The notes: generated from the letters alone by a model not told the origin. A stretch of DNA of 23,112 bases from Opitutaceae bacterium (GCA_005786775.1 SYDD01000396.1:1-23112), one strand, 5' to 3'. Shown: positions 7,052 through 15,443, numbered from the stretch's first letter. Program-made: numbers and translations.

Positions 7052-8314
7052 ATGCCGCGAGTCTTCATCACCGGCCTCGGGTTCGTCACCAGCATCGGCA
7101 ACGACGCCGCCACGGTCGTCGACCACCTCCGTTCGCTCCGCCATGGGCTGGAGCTGTACCCGCCCTTCCAGACCCCGGACATCCCGTGCAAGGTGGTCGG
7201 GACGATCAAGGGGTTCCACACGGACTCGGCCGATCAGGAGGACTGGACCTTTCCGGCCGCCTACTCGATCAAGCGGGAACTGCTCCGCTCAATGGCCCCA
7301 AACGGGCTCTACGCCCACTGCGCGCTGCTGCAGGCGGTCGCGGACGCGCGGCTCACCCCGCCCGACATCTCCAATCCGGAGACCGGCCTCTACGCGGCCT
7401 CGGGCGGATCACCGCTCCTCACCCACTACCACCACGAGCGCCTGCAGAAGGTCGGCGTGATGCGCTGCTCCCCCTTGGGGATCGTCGCCTCGATCGTGGG
7501 CACGCTGAATTTCAACCTCGTGGCCGCCTTCCGCATCCAGGGCGCCTCCTGTGGGTTCTCCTCCGCCTGCGCCTCCTCGGCCCACGCCCTCGGCTTCGCC
7601 CACGACGACCTCGTCCTCGGGCGCCAGAAACGGATGTTCATCGTCGGGGCCGAGGACGGCAATCGCGACGCGATCCTGCCCTTCGCCGGGATGCGCACGC
7701 TTTCCCTGCAGACGGACCCGGCACTAGCCTCGCGGCCCTTTGACGCGGCGCGCGACGGCTTCGTCGGCACCGGTGGCGCCACCGTGATGGTGCTCGAGAC
7801 GGAGGATGAGGTCGCCCGCCGTGGGGTTACCCCCTATGCGGAAGTGCTCGGGTGGGGCCAGGCCTCAGACGGGCACAACGTGGCGATCTCGCACCCCGAG
7901 GGCCTCGGCTCCGCGGCCGCGATGCGGCTTGCACTCAAGGCTTCCCGGGTGGATCCCACCGAGGTGGAGTACGTCAACGCCCACGCGACCTCGACGCTCA
8001 TCGGCGACGTTTCCGAGGCGCGCGCGCTGCGGGCCGTGTTCGGCCCGGCCCTGCCCCGAGTCGCGGTCAGCAGCACCAAGGCACTCACCGGCCACGGTCT
8101 TTCCCTCGCCGGGGTGATGGAAAGCGGCTTCTGCGCGCTCGCCCTGCGCCACGGGTTTGTCCCCGGCTGCGCCCACCTTGGCACCGTGGACCCGGAATGC
8201 GCCGGCCTGAACCTCCCCCGGACGACCGAGGCGCGGGCGGTGCGCACGGTGCTGAAGAACAGCAGCGGCTTCGGCGGGGCCAACGTCGCCGTCCTCTTCC
8301 GGCGGGCCGCCTGA
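7052..8314 (+). CDS. Beta-ketoacyl-ACP synthase (KAS I/II, FabB/FabF-like)
   Basis: The 420-residue thiolase-fold enzyme carries the Cys-His-His triad of decarboxylating condensing enzymes: Cys173 in FSSACASSAHALG, His311 in VNAHATST and His348 in STKALTGHGLSLAG, with Lys343 as the conserved lysine. The C-terminal glycine loop reads SSGFGGANVAVLF. It should condense malonyl-ACP with an acyl-ACP, so it extends chains rather than starting them. The usual NAHGTST motif reads NAHATST here, and the segment around 40-75 (FQTPDIPCKVVGTIKGF...) differs from housekeeping FabF, which supports a specialised role. The ATG at 7052 is 35 bases after the carrier-dehydratase gene. The carrier domain of that neighbour is the obvious partner. 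Cytosolic; chain length and primer are unknown. Confidence 0.92.
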   Translation: MPRVFITGLGFVTSIGNDAATVVDHLRSLRHGLELYPPFQTPDIPCKVVGTIKGFHTDSADQEDWTFPAAYSIKRELLRSMAPNGLYAHCALLQAVADARLTPPDISNPETGLYAASGGSPLLTHYHHERLQKVGVMRCSPLGIVASIVGTLNFNLVAAFRIQGASCGFSSACASSAHALGFAHDDLVLGRQKRMFIVGAEDGNRDAILPFAGMRTLSLQTDPALASRPFDAARDGFVGTGGATVMVLETEDEVARRGVTPYAEVLGWGQASDGHNVAISHPEGLGSAAAMRLALKASRVDPTEVEYVNAHATSTLIGDVSEARALRAVFGPALPRVAVSSTKALTGHGLSLAGVMESGFCALALRHGFVPGCAHLGTVDPECAGLNLPRTTEARAVRTVLKNSSGFGGANVAVLFRRAA

Positions 8315-8322
8315 GCCGACCC

Positions 8323-9153
8323 GTGGGCCGCGTCGCCGATCTCTACCGCACGGCCTTCGTCACCGGGGCCTCGACCGGCCTCGGCCGGGAATTCGCCCGG
8401 ATGCTACTCGCCGAGGGCGTCACCGTCTGGGGCACCTCCCGTGATCCCGCGCGCCTCGCCGACCTCGCCCGCGAATACCCCGGCCGCTTCCACCCGGTCG
8501 CGCTCGACCTGCGGGATGCGGCGGCGGCCCTCGCGACCTTTCGCCAGGTCGACGCCGCGGCGGGCGGCTGCGACCTCCTCCTGAACAACGCCGGGTTCGG
8601 GGTCTTCGGGGAGTTTACCGCCGCCGACTTCGCGGTCTGGCGCGAGCAGCTAGAGGTGATGCTGGTGCTGCCCGCGGCTCTCGCCCACGCCGCCCTCCCG
8701 GGCATGCGCGCGCGCGGGCGCGGCGCCCTCGTCAACATCTCGTCGCTCGCCGCCGAATTTCCGCTGCCCTATCAAGCCACTTACAACGTGACCAAGGCCG
8801 GCCTCACCGCCCTCAGCGAGAGCCTGATACTCGAGACCGCCGACAGTGGGGTGATCGTGCTCGACGTGCGCCCCGGGGATTACCGCACCGACTTCGACAC
8901 CTCCCTGCGGCGACTGCCCGGGGCCGACTCGCCGCGCCTAGACCGGGTCTGGCGGGCGTTCGCGGCGATGATGCGGTCGGGCCCCATCCCGGCCGCCGCC
9001 GCCGCCGACCTCCGGCGCGCCCTTCTCCGCGGACGCAGCGGTACGCTCCGCACCGGCCGGTTCTTCCAGGCGGTCGCCGGGCCCCTGCTCGCCCGCCTCG
9101 GTTCGCTGCCCCTCCGGCGGCGCCTGCAGGCGGCCTACTTCGACCTCCGCTGA
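8323..9153 (+). CDS. Short-chain dehydrogenase/reductase
   Basis: The 276-residue classical SDR has the cofactor motif TGASTGLG (14-21), NNAG (88-91), catalytic Ser in VNISSLAAE (about 140), and YNVTK with Tyr154 and Lys158. TSRDPARL after the second strand suggests NADP(H) preference, since it places arginine and serine where the 2'-phosphate would bind. The start is the GTG at 8323, eight bases after the ketosynthase stop. Further upstream codons in this frame lie inside the ketosynthase gene. In this operon it is the natural candidate for a beta-ketoacyl reductase step, but it is as similar in style to general SDRs of the DltE/YqjQ kind as to FabG, so reduction of the acyl intermediate is inference. 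The C-terminal 60 residues (LLRGRSGTLRTGRFFQAVAGPLL) form a basic, partly hydrophobic tail that could touch the membrane. Confidence 0.9.
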   Translation: MGRVADLYRTAFVTGASTGLGREFARMLLAEGVTVWGTSRDPARLADLAREYPGRFHPVALDLRDAAAALATFRQVDAAAGGCDLLLNNAGFGVFGEFTAADFAVWREQLEVMLVLPAALAHAALPGMRARGRGALVNISSLAAEFPLPYQATYNVTKAGLTALSESLILETADSGVIVLDVRPGDYRTDFDTSLRRLPGADSPRLDRVWRAFAAMMRSGPIPAAAAADLRRALLRGRSGTLRTGRFFQAVAGPLLARLGSLPLRRRLQAAYFDLR

Positions 9154-9156
9154 CCG

Positions 9157-10368
9157 ATGGCGCGCCTGCGGATCCTTGTCCTCACTTCCAGCACCGGCGG
9201 CGGCCACGATGCCCGCGCCGAGGCCTTCGCCGAATGGTGCTTCCAGCTGTACCGGCACGACGTCGACGTCCGCATCGAACACATGCTCGAGCGCTCCTCC
9301 GTCGTCCACCGCTCGGGCGTCTGGTTCTACAACACCATCCAGCGCACCGCGCCCTGGGTCCACACCCTATTCTACGCCGCCGTCGAGGTGCTCAGCCTGC
9401 TGAACCGCCGCTCCGTCAGCCTCGGCGCGGCCTACTACCGCCGCGTACTCGCGGAGTTTCGACCCCACCTGATCCTCAGCGTCCACGACTGCCTCAACCG
9501 GGGGTACTTCCCCCTCGCCCGCCGCGTGCTTGGGGTGGACCGAGTCCGCTGCGCCACCTACTGCGGGGAGTTCTCCGGCGGCTGGGGCTATTCACGCAAC
9601 TGGATCGAGCCGAGCGTCGACCTGTACCTCTCGCGCACGCCGACCGCGCGCGACTACGCAGTGAAATGCGGCATCCCTCCGGAGCGGGCGCGCGTCCGAG
9701 GTTCCCTGATGCGGCCGCGGGCGCACCTCGAGGTGCTGGACGCCGGTGGCCGCGCGGCGCTGCGGCGCCGGCTGGGCCTCGACCCGGAACGATTCACGGT
9801 CTTCCTCGCCACCGGTGCCAACGGCGCCAGCAACCACCTCGCGCTCCTGCCGGTCCTGCTTGCCCACGCCGCGCGCGTGCAGGCGATCCTGATCTGTGGC
9901 CGCAACCGCGAACTACACCACGAACTCCTCCACTGGCGCACCGAGCACCCGGAATTTCGCTGCCACCTCGAGGGTTACTCGGACTCCGTCCACCTACTGC
10001 TGCAGGCGAGCGACGTCATCGTGACCCGCGGCGGCACTACCACCTGCGCCAAGGCGCTGCACTTCCGCTGCCCTATCGTCTTTAACGCCTTCGGGGGAAT
10101 CATGCCTCAGGAAAGCCTCACGTGGAAATTCTTCCGCAACGGGGCGGCCTCAGAGAAGGTCGAGGACGCGGGGGACTTTGCACGGGTGCTGGGCCGCTGG
10201 CTCGAGGAACCGGCCACCTACGCGGCGGTGCGCGCGAACTTCCTGCGCCTCCGCTACGAGGAGGACCCGACCACAGTGATCGACGAGCTGGTGGCCTTGG
10301 GGAACGAAGTCGCGCACGCCGAGCTGCGGCGCCAGCCCTTCCCGCCCCCTGCGTCCGAGACCATCTGA
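9157..10368 (+). CDS. MGDG-synthase-like glycosyltransferase (GT28 family)
   Basis: The 403-residue protein begins with VLTSSTGGGHDARAEAF (8-24), the glycine-rich GGGH motif of the monogalactosyldiacylglycerol synthase / processive diacylglycerol glucosyltransferase N-terminal domain. Its second half is a MurG/GT28-type donor domain with EGYSDSVHLLLQASDVIVTRGGTTTCAKAL (272-301) and a following FNAFGGIMPQE. Enzymes of this group place hexose from a UDP-sugar on diacylglycerol or a related lipid at the inner membrane face. No signal peptide is present. ATG at 9157 lies three bases after the SDR stop, so co-translation is likely. The family and the neighbouring acyl-chain genes together point to glycolipid synthesis. 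The exact sugar and lipid acceptor cannot be read. The usual second-domain proline-glycine-glycine reads TRGG here. Confidence 0.87.
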   Translation: MARLRILVLTSSTGGGHDARAEAFAEWCFQLYRHDVDVRIEHMLERSSVVHRSGVWFYNTIQRTAPWVHTLFYAAVEVLSLLNRRSVSLGAAYYRRVLAEFRPHLILSVHDCLNRGYFPLARRVLGVDRVRCATYCGEFSGGWGYSRNWIEPSVDLYLSRTPTARDYAVKCGIPPERARVRGSLMRPRAHLEVLDAGGRAALRRRLGLDPERFTVFLATGANGASNHLALLPVLLAHAARVQAILICGRNRELHHELLHWRTEHPEFRCHLEGYSDSVHLLLQASDVIVTRGGTTTCAKALHFRCPIVFNAFGGIMPQESLTWKFFRNGAASEKVEDAGDFARVLGRWLEEPATYAAVRANFLRLRYEEDPTTVIDELVALGNEVAHAELRRQPFPPPASETI

Positions 10369-10435
10369 GCCCCCGTCGGCCGCCGCCGCAATGCGCTTGG
10401 CCGCGCGCCGCGGGCCGTTCTAGCCTCGCCCGAAC

Positions 10436-11665
10436 TTGCCCGCGCCGACGCCCTTCATCGCCTACCTCTTCACGACCTTTCCGCTCGGCACGGAGACGTT
10501 CCTCCAGCGTGAGATCATCGCGCTCCATCGGCGCGGGGTCCCGTTCCGCCTCTACTCACTGTGGGGTGGCGGAGGCACCTTCCGCGGCGTGCCCGTGTAT
10601 CGCTTCCCGAAGTGGCGCCTGCTGCTGCTGCCCTGGGTGCTCCCGCGGGAGGCCTGGCGCCGCCCCGCCGTGCTCGCCCAACTGCTGCGTGGCCTCGCCT
10701 CCCGGCGCGCCCCTTCCTGGCTGAACTTCTGGGAAAACATGCTCGGCGCCGGGTTCGCCTGCCTCTTTGCCCGCGCCTTCCGCCGCGAACCGCCCGCTCT
10801 AATCCACGCCGCATGGGGCGGCGCCCCGGCCACCGCCGCTTGGATCCTCTGGCGCATCAACGGTCACCGCTACAGCGCCGCCGCCCACGCCTACGACCTC
10901 TACGAACACGGGGGCGACTGGTGGCTACGCGAGAAGCTCGAGCCCGCCGCCTTCGTCCATACCTCCACCGAGATGGGCCGCCGCGCCTTGCTCGCCCGCG
11001 GGCTCGACCCTGCCCGCATTGCCTGCATCCGGCGCGGCCTCGACCAATTGCCCCCGCGCAAGGCCCTCCGCGCCCTCCGCACGCCGCTCCGTCTGATCTG
11101 TGTCGCCCGCCTCGTAGGCAAGAAGGGCCTCGACCACCAACTCCGCATCTACGCCGCGCTCAAGGCGGCCGGCGTACCCTTTTCCGCCCGGCTCATCGGT
11201 GAGGGTCCGCTCCGCGCGGAGCTCGAACGCCTGGCCGGCCAGCTGGGGGTCGCCGCCGAGGTCACCTTCACCGGCCACCTGCCCCAGCACGAGGTCTGGA
11301 GCCAGCTGGCCTGGGCCGACGTGCTCCTCCATACGGGCGTGATCGCCGCCAGCGGCGACCGCGACGGCCTACCCAACGTGATCCCCGAAGCGATGGCTGC
11401 CGGGGTCCTCGTGCTCACCTCCCCCGCCGCCGCCACCACCGAAGCCATCACCCACGGCGTTTCCGGCCTGGTCGCGGAGGTCACTGCCCCGGCCGACTGG
11501 GTCGGCTGGCTAGACCGCCTGTCGCGCGACGACGTCTTCGCCGAACGCCTCCGCACCGCTGCGCGTGCTTGGGTGGAGGAGCACTTCGACGCCCATCGTA
11601 ACGCCGCGCTGCTCTGGGACTGGTTCCAGACCGCGCTGCCCACCGCCCCGGCTCCGGAGCGATGA
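10436..11665 (+). CDS. GT4-family glycosyltransferase (TTG start)
   Basis: The 409-residue GT-B protein resembles GT4 enzymes of exopolysaccharide or glycolipid assembly (WcaL/colanic-acid-like group). The N-terminus reads AYLFTTFPLGTETFLQREI, typical of that group (family pattern: ...FP..SETFI..E). The donor domain starts with LICVARLVGKKGLD (220-233), and the EX7E position reads DGLPNVIPEAMA (Asp310, Glu318), a known variant with Asp in first place. The start is a TTG at 10436: an in-frame stop lies at 10421 and no ATG or GTG precedes the conserved N-terminus. Sixty-seven bases separate it from the GT28 gene, the largest gap in the operon, so an internal promoter is possible. Its end overlaps the next glycosyltransferase (ATGA). 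A sugar-chain-extending role on the lipid made by upstream genes is inferred. Confidence 0.88.
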   Translation: MPAPTPFIAYLFTTFPLGTETFLQREIIALHRRGVPFRLYSLWGGGGTFRGVPVYRFPKWRLLLLPWVLPREAWRRPAVLAQLLRGLASRRAPSWLNFWENMLGAGFACLFARAFRREPPALIHAAWGGAPATAAWILWRINGHRYSAAAHAYDLYEHGGDWWLREKLEPAAFVHTSTEMGRRALLARGLDPARIACIRRGLDQLPPRKALRALRTPLRLICVARLVGKKGLDHQLRIYAALKAAGVPFSARLIGEGPLRAELERLAGQLGVAAEVTFTGHLPQHEVWSQLAWADVLLHTGVIAASGDRDGLPNVIPEAMAAGVLVLTSPAAATTEAITHGVSGLVAEVTAPADWVGWLDRLSRDDVFAERLRTAARAWVEEHFDAHRNAALLWDWFQTALPTAPAPER

Positions 11666-12735
11666 TCCACTTCGACATCACCAAGGCGGCCGAGGGTCGA
11701 CACGCGTCCGGCCTGCAGCGGGTGAGCCGGCAACTGCGGGCCGCGCTGGGGCCGGCCGCGACGCCGGTCCGCTGGCACCCGGGCACCGGCCGTTTCCGCA
11801 CCGCGGACGGAGCCGAACCCGGCGCGGACGACTGGCTGTTGACTCCGGAGGTTTTCGCCCCCGAGGAACGGCCGGGCTTCGCCGCGTGGCTGGCTCGGCG
11901 CGCCTGCCGATACGCTGCGGTATACCATGACGCGATCCCCCTGCGACTGCCGCACGTCACATGGCCGCGGAGCGTGGCACGGCACCCGAGCTACCTGCGC
12001 GGACTCGCGGAGCTGGACGCGGTCTGGGCGGTGTCGGCCGCCAGCCAGGATGAACTGGAGGGATACTGGCGCTGGGCCGGAGTGGAACGGCGGCCTCCGG
12101 TCAAGGTGCTGCCGCTAGGAGCGGATTTCGACGGCTCCCCACGCGCGCCGGCGAAGCCACCGGCGGATCCACCGCGGCTGCTGTGCGTGGGGATTCTAGA
12201 GCCGCGCAAGCAACAGACTCTCCTCCTAGAAGCGGCGGAGCGTCTCTGGGTCGAAGGCAGGCGCTTCGAGTTGCACCTCGCGGGAAGGGTCAACCCGTAC
12301 TTTGGGGCACCCGTGCAGACCCGGATCGCAGCGGCGGCGCGGCGCAACCGGGGGGCGCTGCACTTCCACGAGGCCCCGGGAGATGCGACCCTTCGCGCGC
12401 TGCTGGACGGGGCGGCAGCAACGCTGTTCCCGAGTCTGGCCGAGGGCTGCGGCCTGCCCGTGCTAGAATCCCTTTGGCGGGGCGTGCCTTGCCTGGCGAG
12501 CGACCTGCCGGCCCACCGGGAGCACGCGGCGGGGGGCGGCTGCCACCTGTTACCACCCGGGGAAGTAGACGCGTGGACAGACGGTCTCAGGATGTTTTTG
12601 GACGATCCAGCCGGTGCCGCGGAACTACGCCGCGCGGCGGCGAGCCGGAGCCTGCCGACCTGGGCCGAAGCGGCGGAACGATTGCTGGCGGACCTAACGG
12701 CGGGGCGGGGACGCGTAGGAGGGGGACCAGTTTAG
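11662..12735 (+). CDS. GT4-family glycosyltransferase
   Basis: The 357-residue protein is a second GT4-type enzyme. The N-terminus (IHFDITKAAEGRHASGLQRV) matches the group of glycosyltransferases that begin with a FD(I/V)T...G(I/L)QRV signature. The donor domain begins at LLCVGILEPRKQQ (173-185), and EX7E is AEGCGLPVLES with Glu261 and Glu269. YHDAIPL (88-94) is the usual acceptor-domain loop. The ATG at 11662 overlaps the stop of the preceding gene by four bases, so the two act together. It is the last gene of the operon, and a two-part hairpin follows right after the stop. Base composition is still GC-rich but with more ATG-poor, GCG/CGG-rich codons than the gene before. No signal peptide; probably works at the cytosolic membrane face. 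Substrate unknown. Confidence 0.88.
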   Translation: MIHFDITKAAEGRHASGLQRVSRQLRAALGPAATPVRWHPGTGRFRTADGAEPGADDWLLTPEVFAPEERPGFAAWLARRACRYAAVYHDAIPLRLPHVTWPRSVARHPSYLRGLAELDAVWAVSAASQDELEGYWRWAGVERRPPVKVLPLGADFDGSPRAPAKPPADPPRLLCVGILEPRKQQTLLLEAAERLWVEGRRFELHLAGRVNPYFGAPVQTRIAAAARRNRGALHFHEAPGDATLRALLDGAAATLFPSLAEGCGLPVLESLWRGVPCLASDLPAHREHAAGGGCHLLPPGEVDAWTDGLRMFLDDPAGAAELRRAAASRSLPTWAEAAERLLADLTAGRGRVGGGPV

Positions 12736-12775
12736 CCCACTGCTGAACTAGGCGTCCGCGGAAGCGGACTGGGCT
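12734..12775 (+). terminator. Two-part hairpin after the glycosyltransferase operon
   Basis: AGCCCA (12734-12739) pairs with TGGGCT (12770-12775). Enclosed by it, GTCCGC (12754-12759) pairs with GCGGAC (12764-12769) around a GGAA tetraloop of the GNRA type. A 14-base one-sided bulge separates the stems on the 5' side. The outer stem overlaps the stop codon, and the 3' side continues TTGCTCTGCG, a poor U-tract. It probably ends or stabilises the operon transcript; the structured bulge is unusual for a plain terminator. Confidence 0.45.
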
Positions 12776-12917
12776 TTGCTCTGCGCCTGCCTTCCCCAAT
12801 TCTCACTCCGCGCACCCGCGCGCGATGCACGCGCCATGCGCTGAAGCGCCGCCCCTGATGCGGCTCCAATATCCGCCGACGGGGGTCGAGCGTGCTGCCC
12901 GCGCGCCTTCGAATCGC

Positions 12918-12951
12918 GCACCGCCGGCGGACGTCCGTGCACCGCCGGCGG
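12918..12951. repeat. Pair of identical 13-bp repeats, each holding a 10-bp palindrome
   Basis: GCACCGCCGGCGG occurs at 12918-12930 and again at 12939-12951, a spacing of exactly 21 bases or two helical turns. The core CCGCCGGCGG is a perfect palindrome. The pair lies in the convergent gap between the operon end and the pyrophosphatase stop. In the remaining bases of the gap (12776-12917 and 12952-12992) I see no gene. Confidence 0.55.
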
Positions 12952-12992
12952 TTGGAAGTTCAGTCCGCATCCTTTCCCGGGGATCCGGCCGC

Positions 12993-15422
12993 TTAGCGCT
13001 GGCCGTCGTCGGGGATCCGCATGCCGTAGACGGAGCGGTAGACGAAGAACAGGGCGATCGCGACCAGCACGCCACCAATCAGGTTCTTCACGCCCTGGTC
13101 TTTCATCGTCACCGCGATCTCGACGGCCAGCAGACCGAAGAGCGTGGTGAACTTAATCACCGGGTTCATCGCCACCGAGGAGGTATCCTTGAATGGGTCC
13201 CCCACGGTGTCGCCCACCACGGTCGCCGCGTGTAGGTCCGTCCCTTTTTGGCGCAGCTCCACCTCCACAATCTTCTTCGCGTTGTCCCAGGCGCCGCCGG
13301 CGTTCGTCATGAAGATCGCTTGGAACAGGCCGAAGAACGCGATCGCCACCAGGTACCCGATGAAGAAGTACGCGTTAAAGAACGGCAGCGCTAGGGCGAA
13401 GCAGAACACCACGATGAAGATGTTCCACATCCCCTTTTGGGCATACTCGGTGCAGATCCGCACCACCTCCTTGCTGTCCTTGTCCGAGGCCGTGTGCTCA
13501 TCGAGCCGCATGTTCTCCTTGATGTACACGACCGCCCGATAAGCGCCGGTTACGACAGCTTGGCACGACGCGCCGGTGAACCAGTAGATCACGCTCCCGC
13601 CCATGATCAGACCGAGGATGATCTCCGGCTGCACGATCGAGAGGCGCGGGATCACCCCTCCGAACAGGTTCTCGAGCAAAATGATGATGCCAAAGACCAT
13701 CGTCGTGGCCCCGACCACCGCGGTGCCGATCAGCACGGGCTTCGCGGTCGCCTTGAAGGTGTTGCCCGCCCCGTCGCCCTTCTCGAGCTGGTACTTGGCG
13801 TTCTCGAAGTCGGGCGTGAACCCGAAGGCATCCTGGATCTCGGCGGATATGCCCGGCCGCGACTCGATCCGCGAGAGCTCGTACACGGATTGCGCGTTGT
13901 CCGTCACCGGCCCGTAGCTGTCCACCGCGATGGTCACCGGCCCCATCCCGAGGAAGCCGAACGCCACGAGGCCGAAGGCGAAGATGGGGGCCGCGAAGAG
14001 GAATTTCTCCGGCATGATCTGCAGCAGCGCCGGCTCCTGCGAGAAGTGGTACGAGGTCCACATCAGCGCGATCAGCACCATCCCCATCCAGAAGGCGGAG
14101 AAGTTACCCGCGACGAAGCCGGACAGGATGTTGAGCGAGGCGCCGCCGTGGCGGGAACAGCTGGTGACCTCTTTCACGTGGCGGGAATTGGTGCTGACGA
14201 ACACCTTCGTGAACTCGGGGATGAGCGCGCCCGCGATGGTGCCGCAGCTGATGATGATCGAGAGCACCCACCACAGGTCCGGGTGGATCCCGGCCTGCCC
14301 GCGCAGCAGGTAGTAGGAGGCGAGGAAGGTCACGCCGATCGAGACCGCGGAGGTGATCCACACGAGGTGGGTCAGCGGCGCCTCGTAATCGAAGTCCTTG
14401 CGCTCGGCGTATAGAGCCCGGCTGAGCGCCTGGTTGCCCCCATAGGAAAGCAGCGAGGTGAGGATCATCAGGGCCCGCATCACAAACAGCCAAATGATCA
14501 GCACGGCGCAGACGGCAGGGCTACCCGCCAGCGCAAGGGCGAGGAAGGCGATCAGCGCCACTCCGGTCACGCCGTAGGTCTCGAACCCGTCGGCCGTCGG
14601 CCCGACGCTGTCACCGGCGTTGTCGCCCGTGCAGTCCGCGATGACGCCGGGGTTCTTCGGGTCATCCTCCGGAAGCTTGAACACGATCTTCATCAGGTCC
14701 GAGCCGATGTCGGCGATCTGGGTGAAGATGCCGCCGCAGATGCGGAGGACGGCGGCGCCGAGGGACTCGCCGATGGCGAAGCCGATGAAGCAGGGCCCGA
14801 CCAGCTGCGACGGCAGGAAGATCAGGATGCAGATCATGAAGAACAGCTCCACGCAGACGAGGAGCAGGCCCACGCTCATCCCGGAGCGGAGGGGGATGCC
14901 GAGGGTGGCGAGCGCCTTGCCCTGCAGCGCGGAGAAGGCGGTGCGGGAATTGGCCACCGTGTTGATGCGGATGCCGAACCACGCGACCCCGTAGGACCCG
15001 AGGATGCCCAGCACCGAGGACAAGAGGATCACGACCACCTGCCCGACCGTCATATGGGACAGGATCCCGAAATAGTAGATCATCGCCGCCGCGATCAGCA
15101 CCCAGAGCACGCTGAGGAAGCGCCCCTGCGTGAAGAGGTAGGTCTTGCAGGTCTCCCAGATGGTGTTGGAGACGTCCCGCATCGCCGCGTGCACCGGCAG
15201 CGCCTTGGTCTGCTCGTACTGCACGAGGCCGAACAGGGCACCGAGCACGCAGATGGCGAGGCCGGCATACATCAGGGCCTGGCCGCTGACTCCCCCGAGG
15301 CCGGGGAAGACGACCTGGGAAAGGTCGGGGATCTTGATGTCGGCCTCGCTGGCGCGGAGGGCGGGGGCAGCGGCCAAGGCACAGAGGGCCGCCGCCCAGG
15401 GGGCGGTGAGTTTCGCAGTCAT
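12993..15422 (-). CDS. hppA: Membrane-bound H+-translocating pyrophosphatase, divergent type
   Basis: The 809-residue polytopic protein hydrolyses pyrophosphate and pumps protons. Family motifs are clear: PEDDPKNPGVIADCTGDNAG (251-270) followed by DSVGPTADGFETYG, then DSYGPVTDNAQSVYEL (501-516), NAGGAWDNAKK (707-717) and VVGDTVGDPFKDT (735-747). GAGNTFKATA (551-560) has lysine (Lys557) at the position that marks K+-independent pumps. The usual D-V-G-A-D-L-V-G-K-V-E signature reads DIGSDLMKIVFK here, and the usual DNAGGIAEM reads DNAQSVYEL, so this is not the canonical subgroup. About sixteen hydrophobic segments are expected. The first 25 residues resemble a cleavable signal peptide, which makes the protein longer than the usual 660-770. 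The start at 15422 was kept because of that; no Shine-Dalgarno is seen. It stands alone on its strand, convergent to the glycosyltransferase operon. Confidence 0.93.
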   Translation of the reverse strand: MTAKLTAPWAAALCALAAAPALRASEADIKIPDLSQVVFPGLGGVSGQALMYAGLAICVLGALFGLVQYEQTKALPVHAAMRDVSNTIWETCKTYLFTQGRFLSVLWVLIAAAMIYYFGILSHMTVGQVVVILLSSVLGILGSYGVAWFGIRINTVANSRTAFSALQGKALATLGIPLRSGMSVGLLLVCVELFFMICILIFLPSQLVGPCFIGFAIGESLGAAVLRICGGIFTQIADIGSDLMKIVFKLPEDDPKNPGVIADCTGDNAGDSVGPTADGFETYGVTGVALIAFLALALAGSPAVCAVLIIWLFVMRALMILTSLLSYGGNQALSRALYAERKDFDYEAPLTHLVWITSAVSIGVTFLASYYLLRGQAGIHPDLWWVLSIIISCGTIAGALIPEFTKVFVSTNSRHVKEVTSCSRHGGASLNILSGFVAGNFSAFWMGMVLIALMWTSYHFSQEPALLQIMPEKFLFAAPIFAFGLVAFGFLGMGPVTIAVDSYGPVTDNAQSVYELSRIESRPGISAEIQDAFGFTPDFENAKYQLEKGDGAGNTFKATAKPVLIGTAVVGATTMVFGIIILLENLFGGVIPRLSIVQPEIILGLIMGGSVIYWFTGASCQAVVTGAYRAVVYIKENMRLDEHTASDKDSKEVVRICTEYAQKGMWNIFIVVFCFALALPFFNAYFFIGYLVAIAFFGLFQAIFMTNAGGAWDNAKKIVEVELRQKGTDLHAATVVGDTVGDPFKDTSSVAMNPVIKFTTLFGLLAVEIAVTMKDQGVKNLIGGVLVAIALFFVYRSVYGMRIPDDGQR

Positions 15423-15435
15423 CAGGGGTTACCGA

Positions 15436-15443
15436 GGGGGGGG
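15436..15443 (-). repeat. C8 homopolymer in the hppA leader
   Basis: Eight consecutive G on the plus strand (C8 on the coding strand) lie 13 bases upstream of the hppA ATG, where a ribosome site would be. Slippage could change leader spacing. It is short and could equally be chance in GC-rich DNA. Confidence 0.4.

Noticed and set aside
7852..8322. N-terminal extension of the short-chain dehydrogenase frame
   Set aside because: The extension lies inside the ketosynthase gene in another frame. The SDR fold begins a few residues after the GTG at 8323.
6042..12735. Aryl-polyene or ladderane cluster
   Set aside because: Ketosynthase, dehydratase, reductase, thioesterase and glycosyltransferase are shared, but no AMP-ligase/ammonia-lyase, second ketosynthase, acyltransferase, MMPL exporter or LolA-like carrier is present within the window.
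12736..12992. Small gene or RNA gene in the convergent gap
   Set aside because: Short frames on both strands have no start signal or recognisable motif, and apart from the hairpin and palindrome pair no RNA fold stood out.
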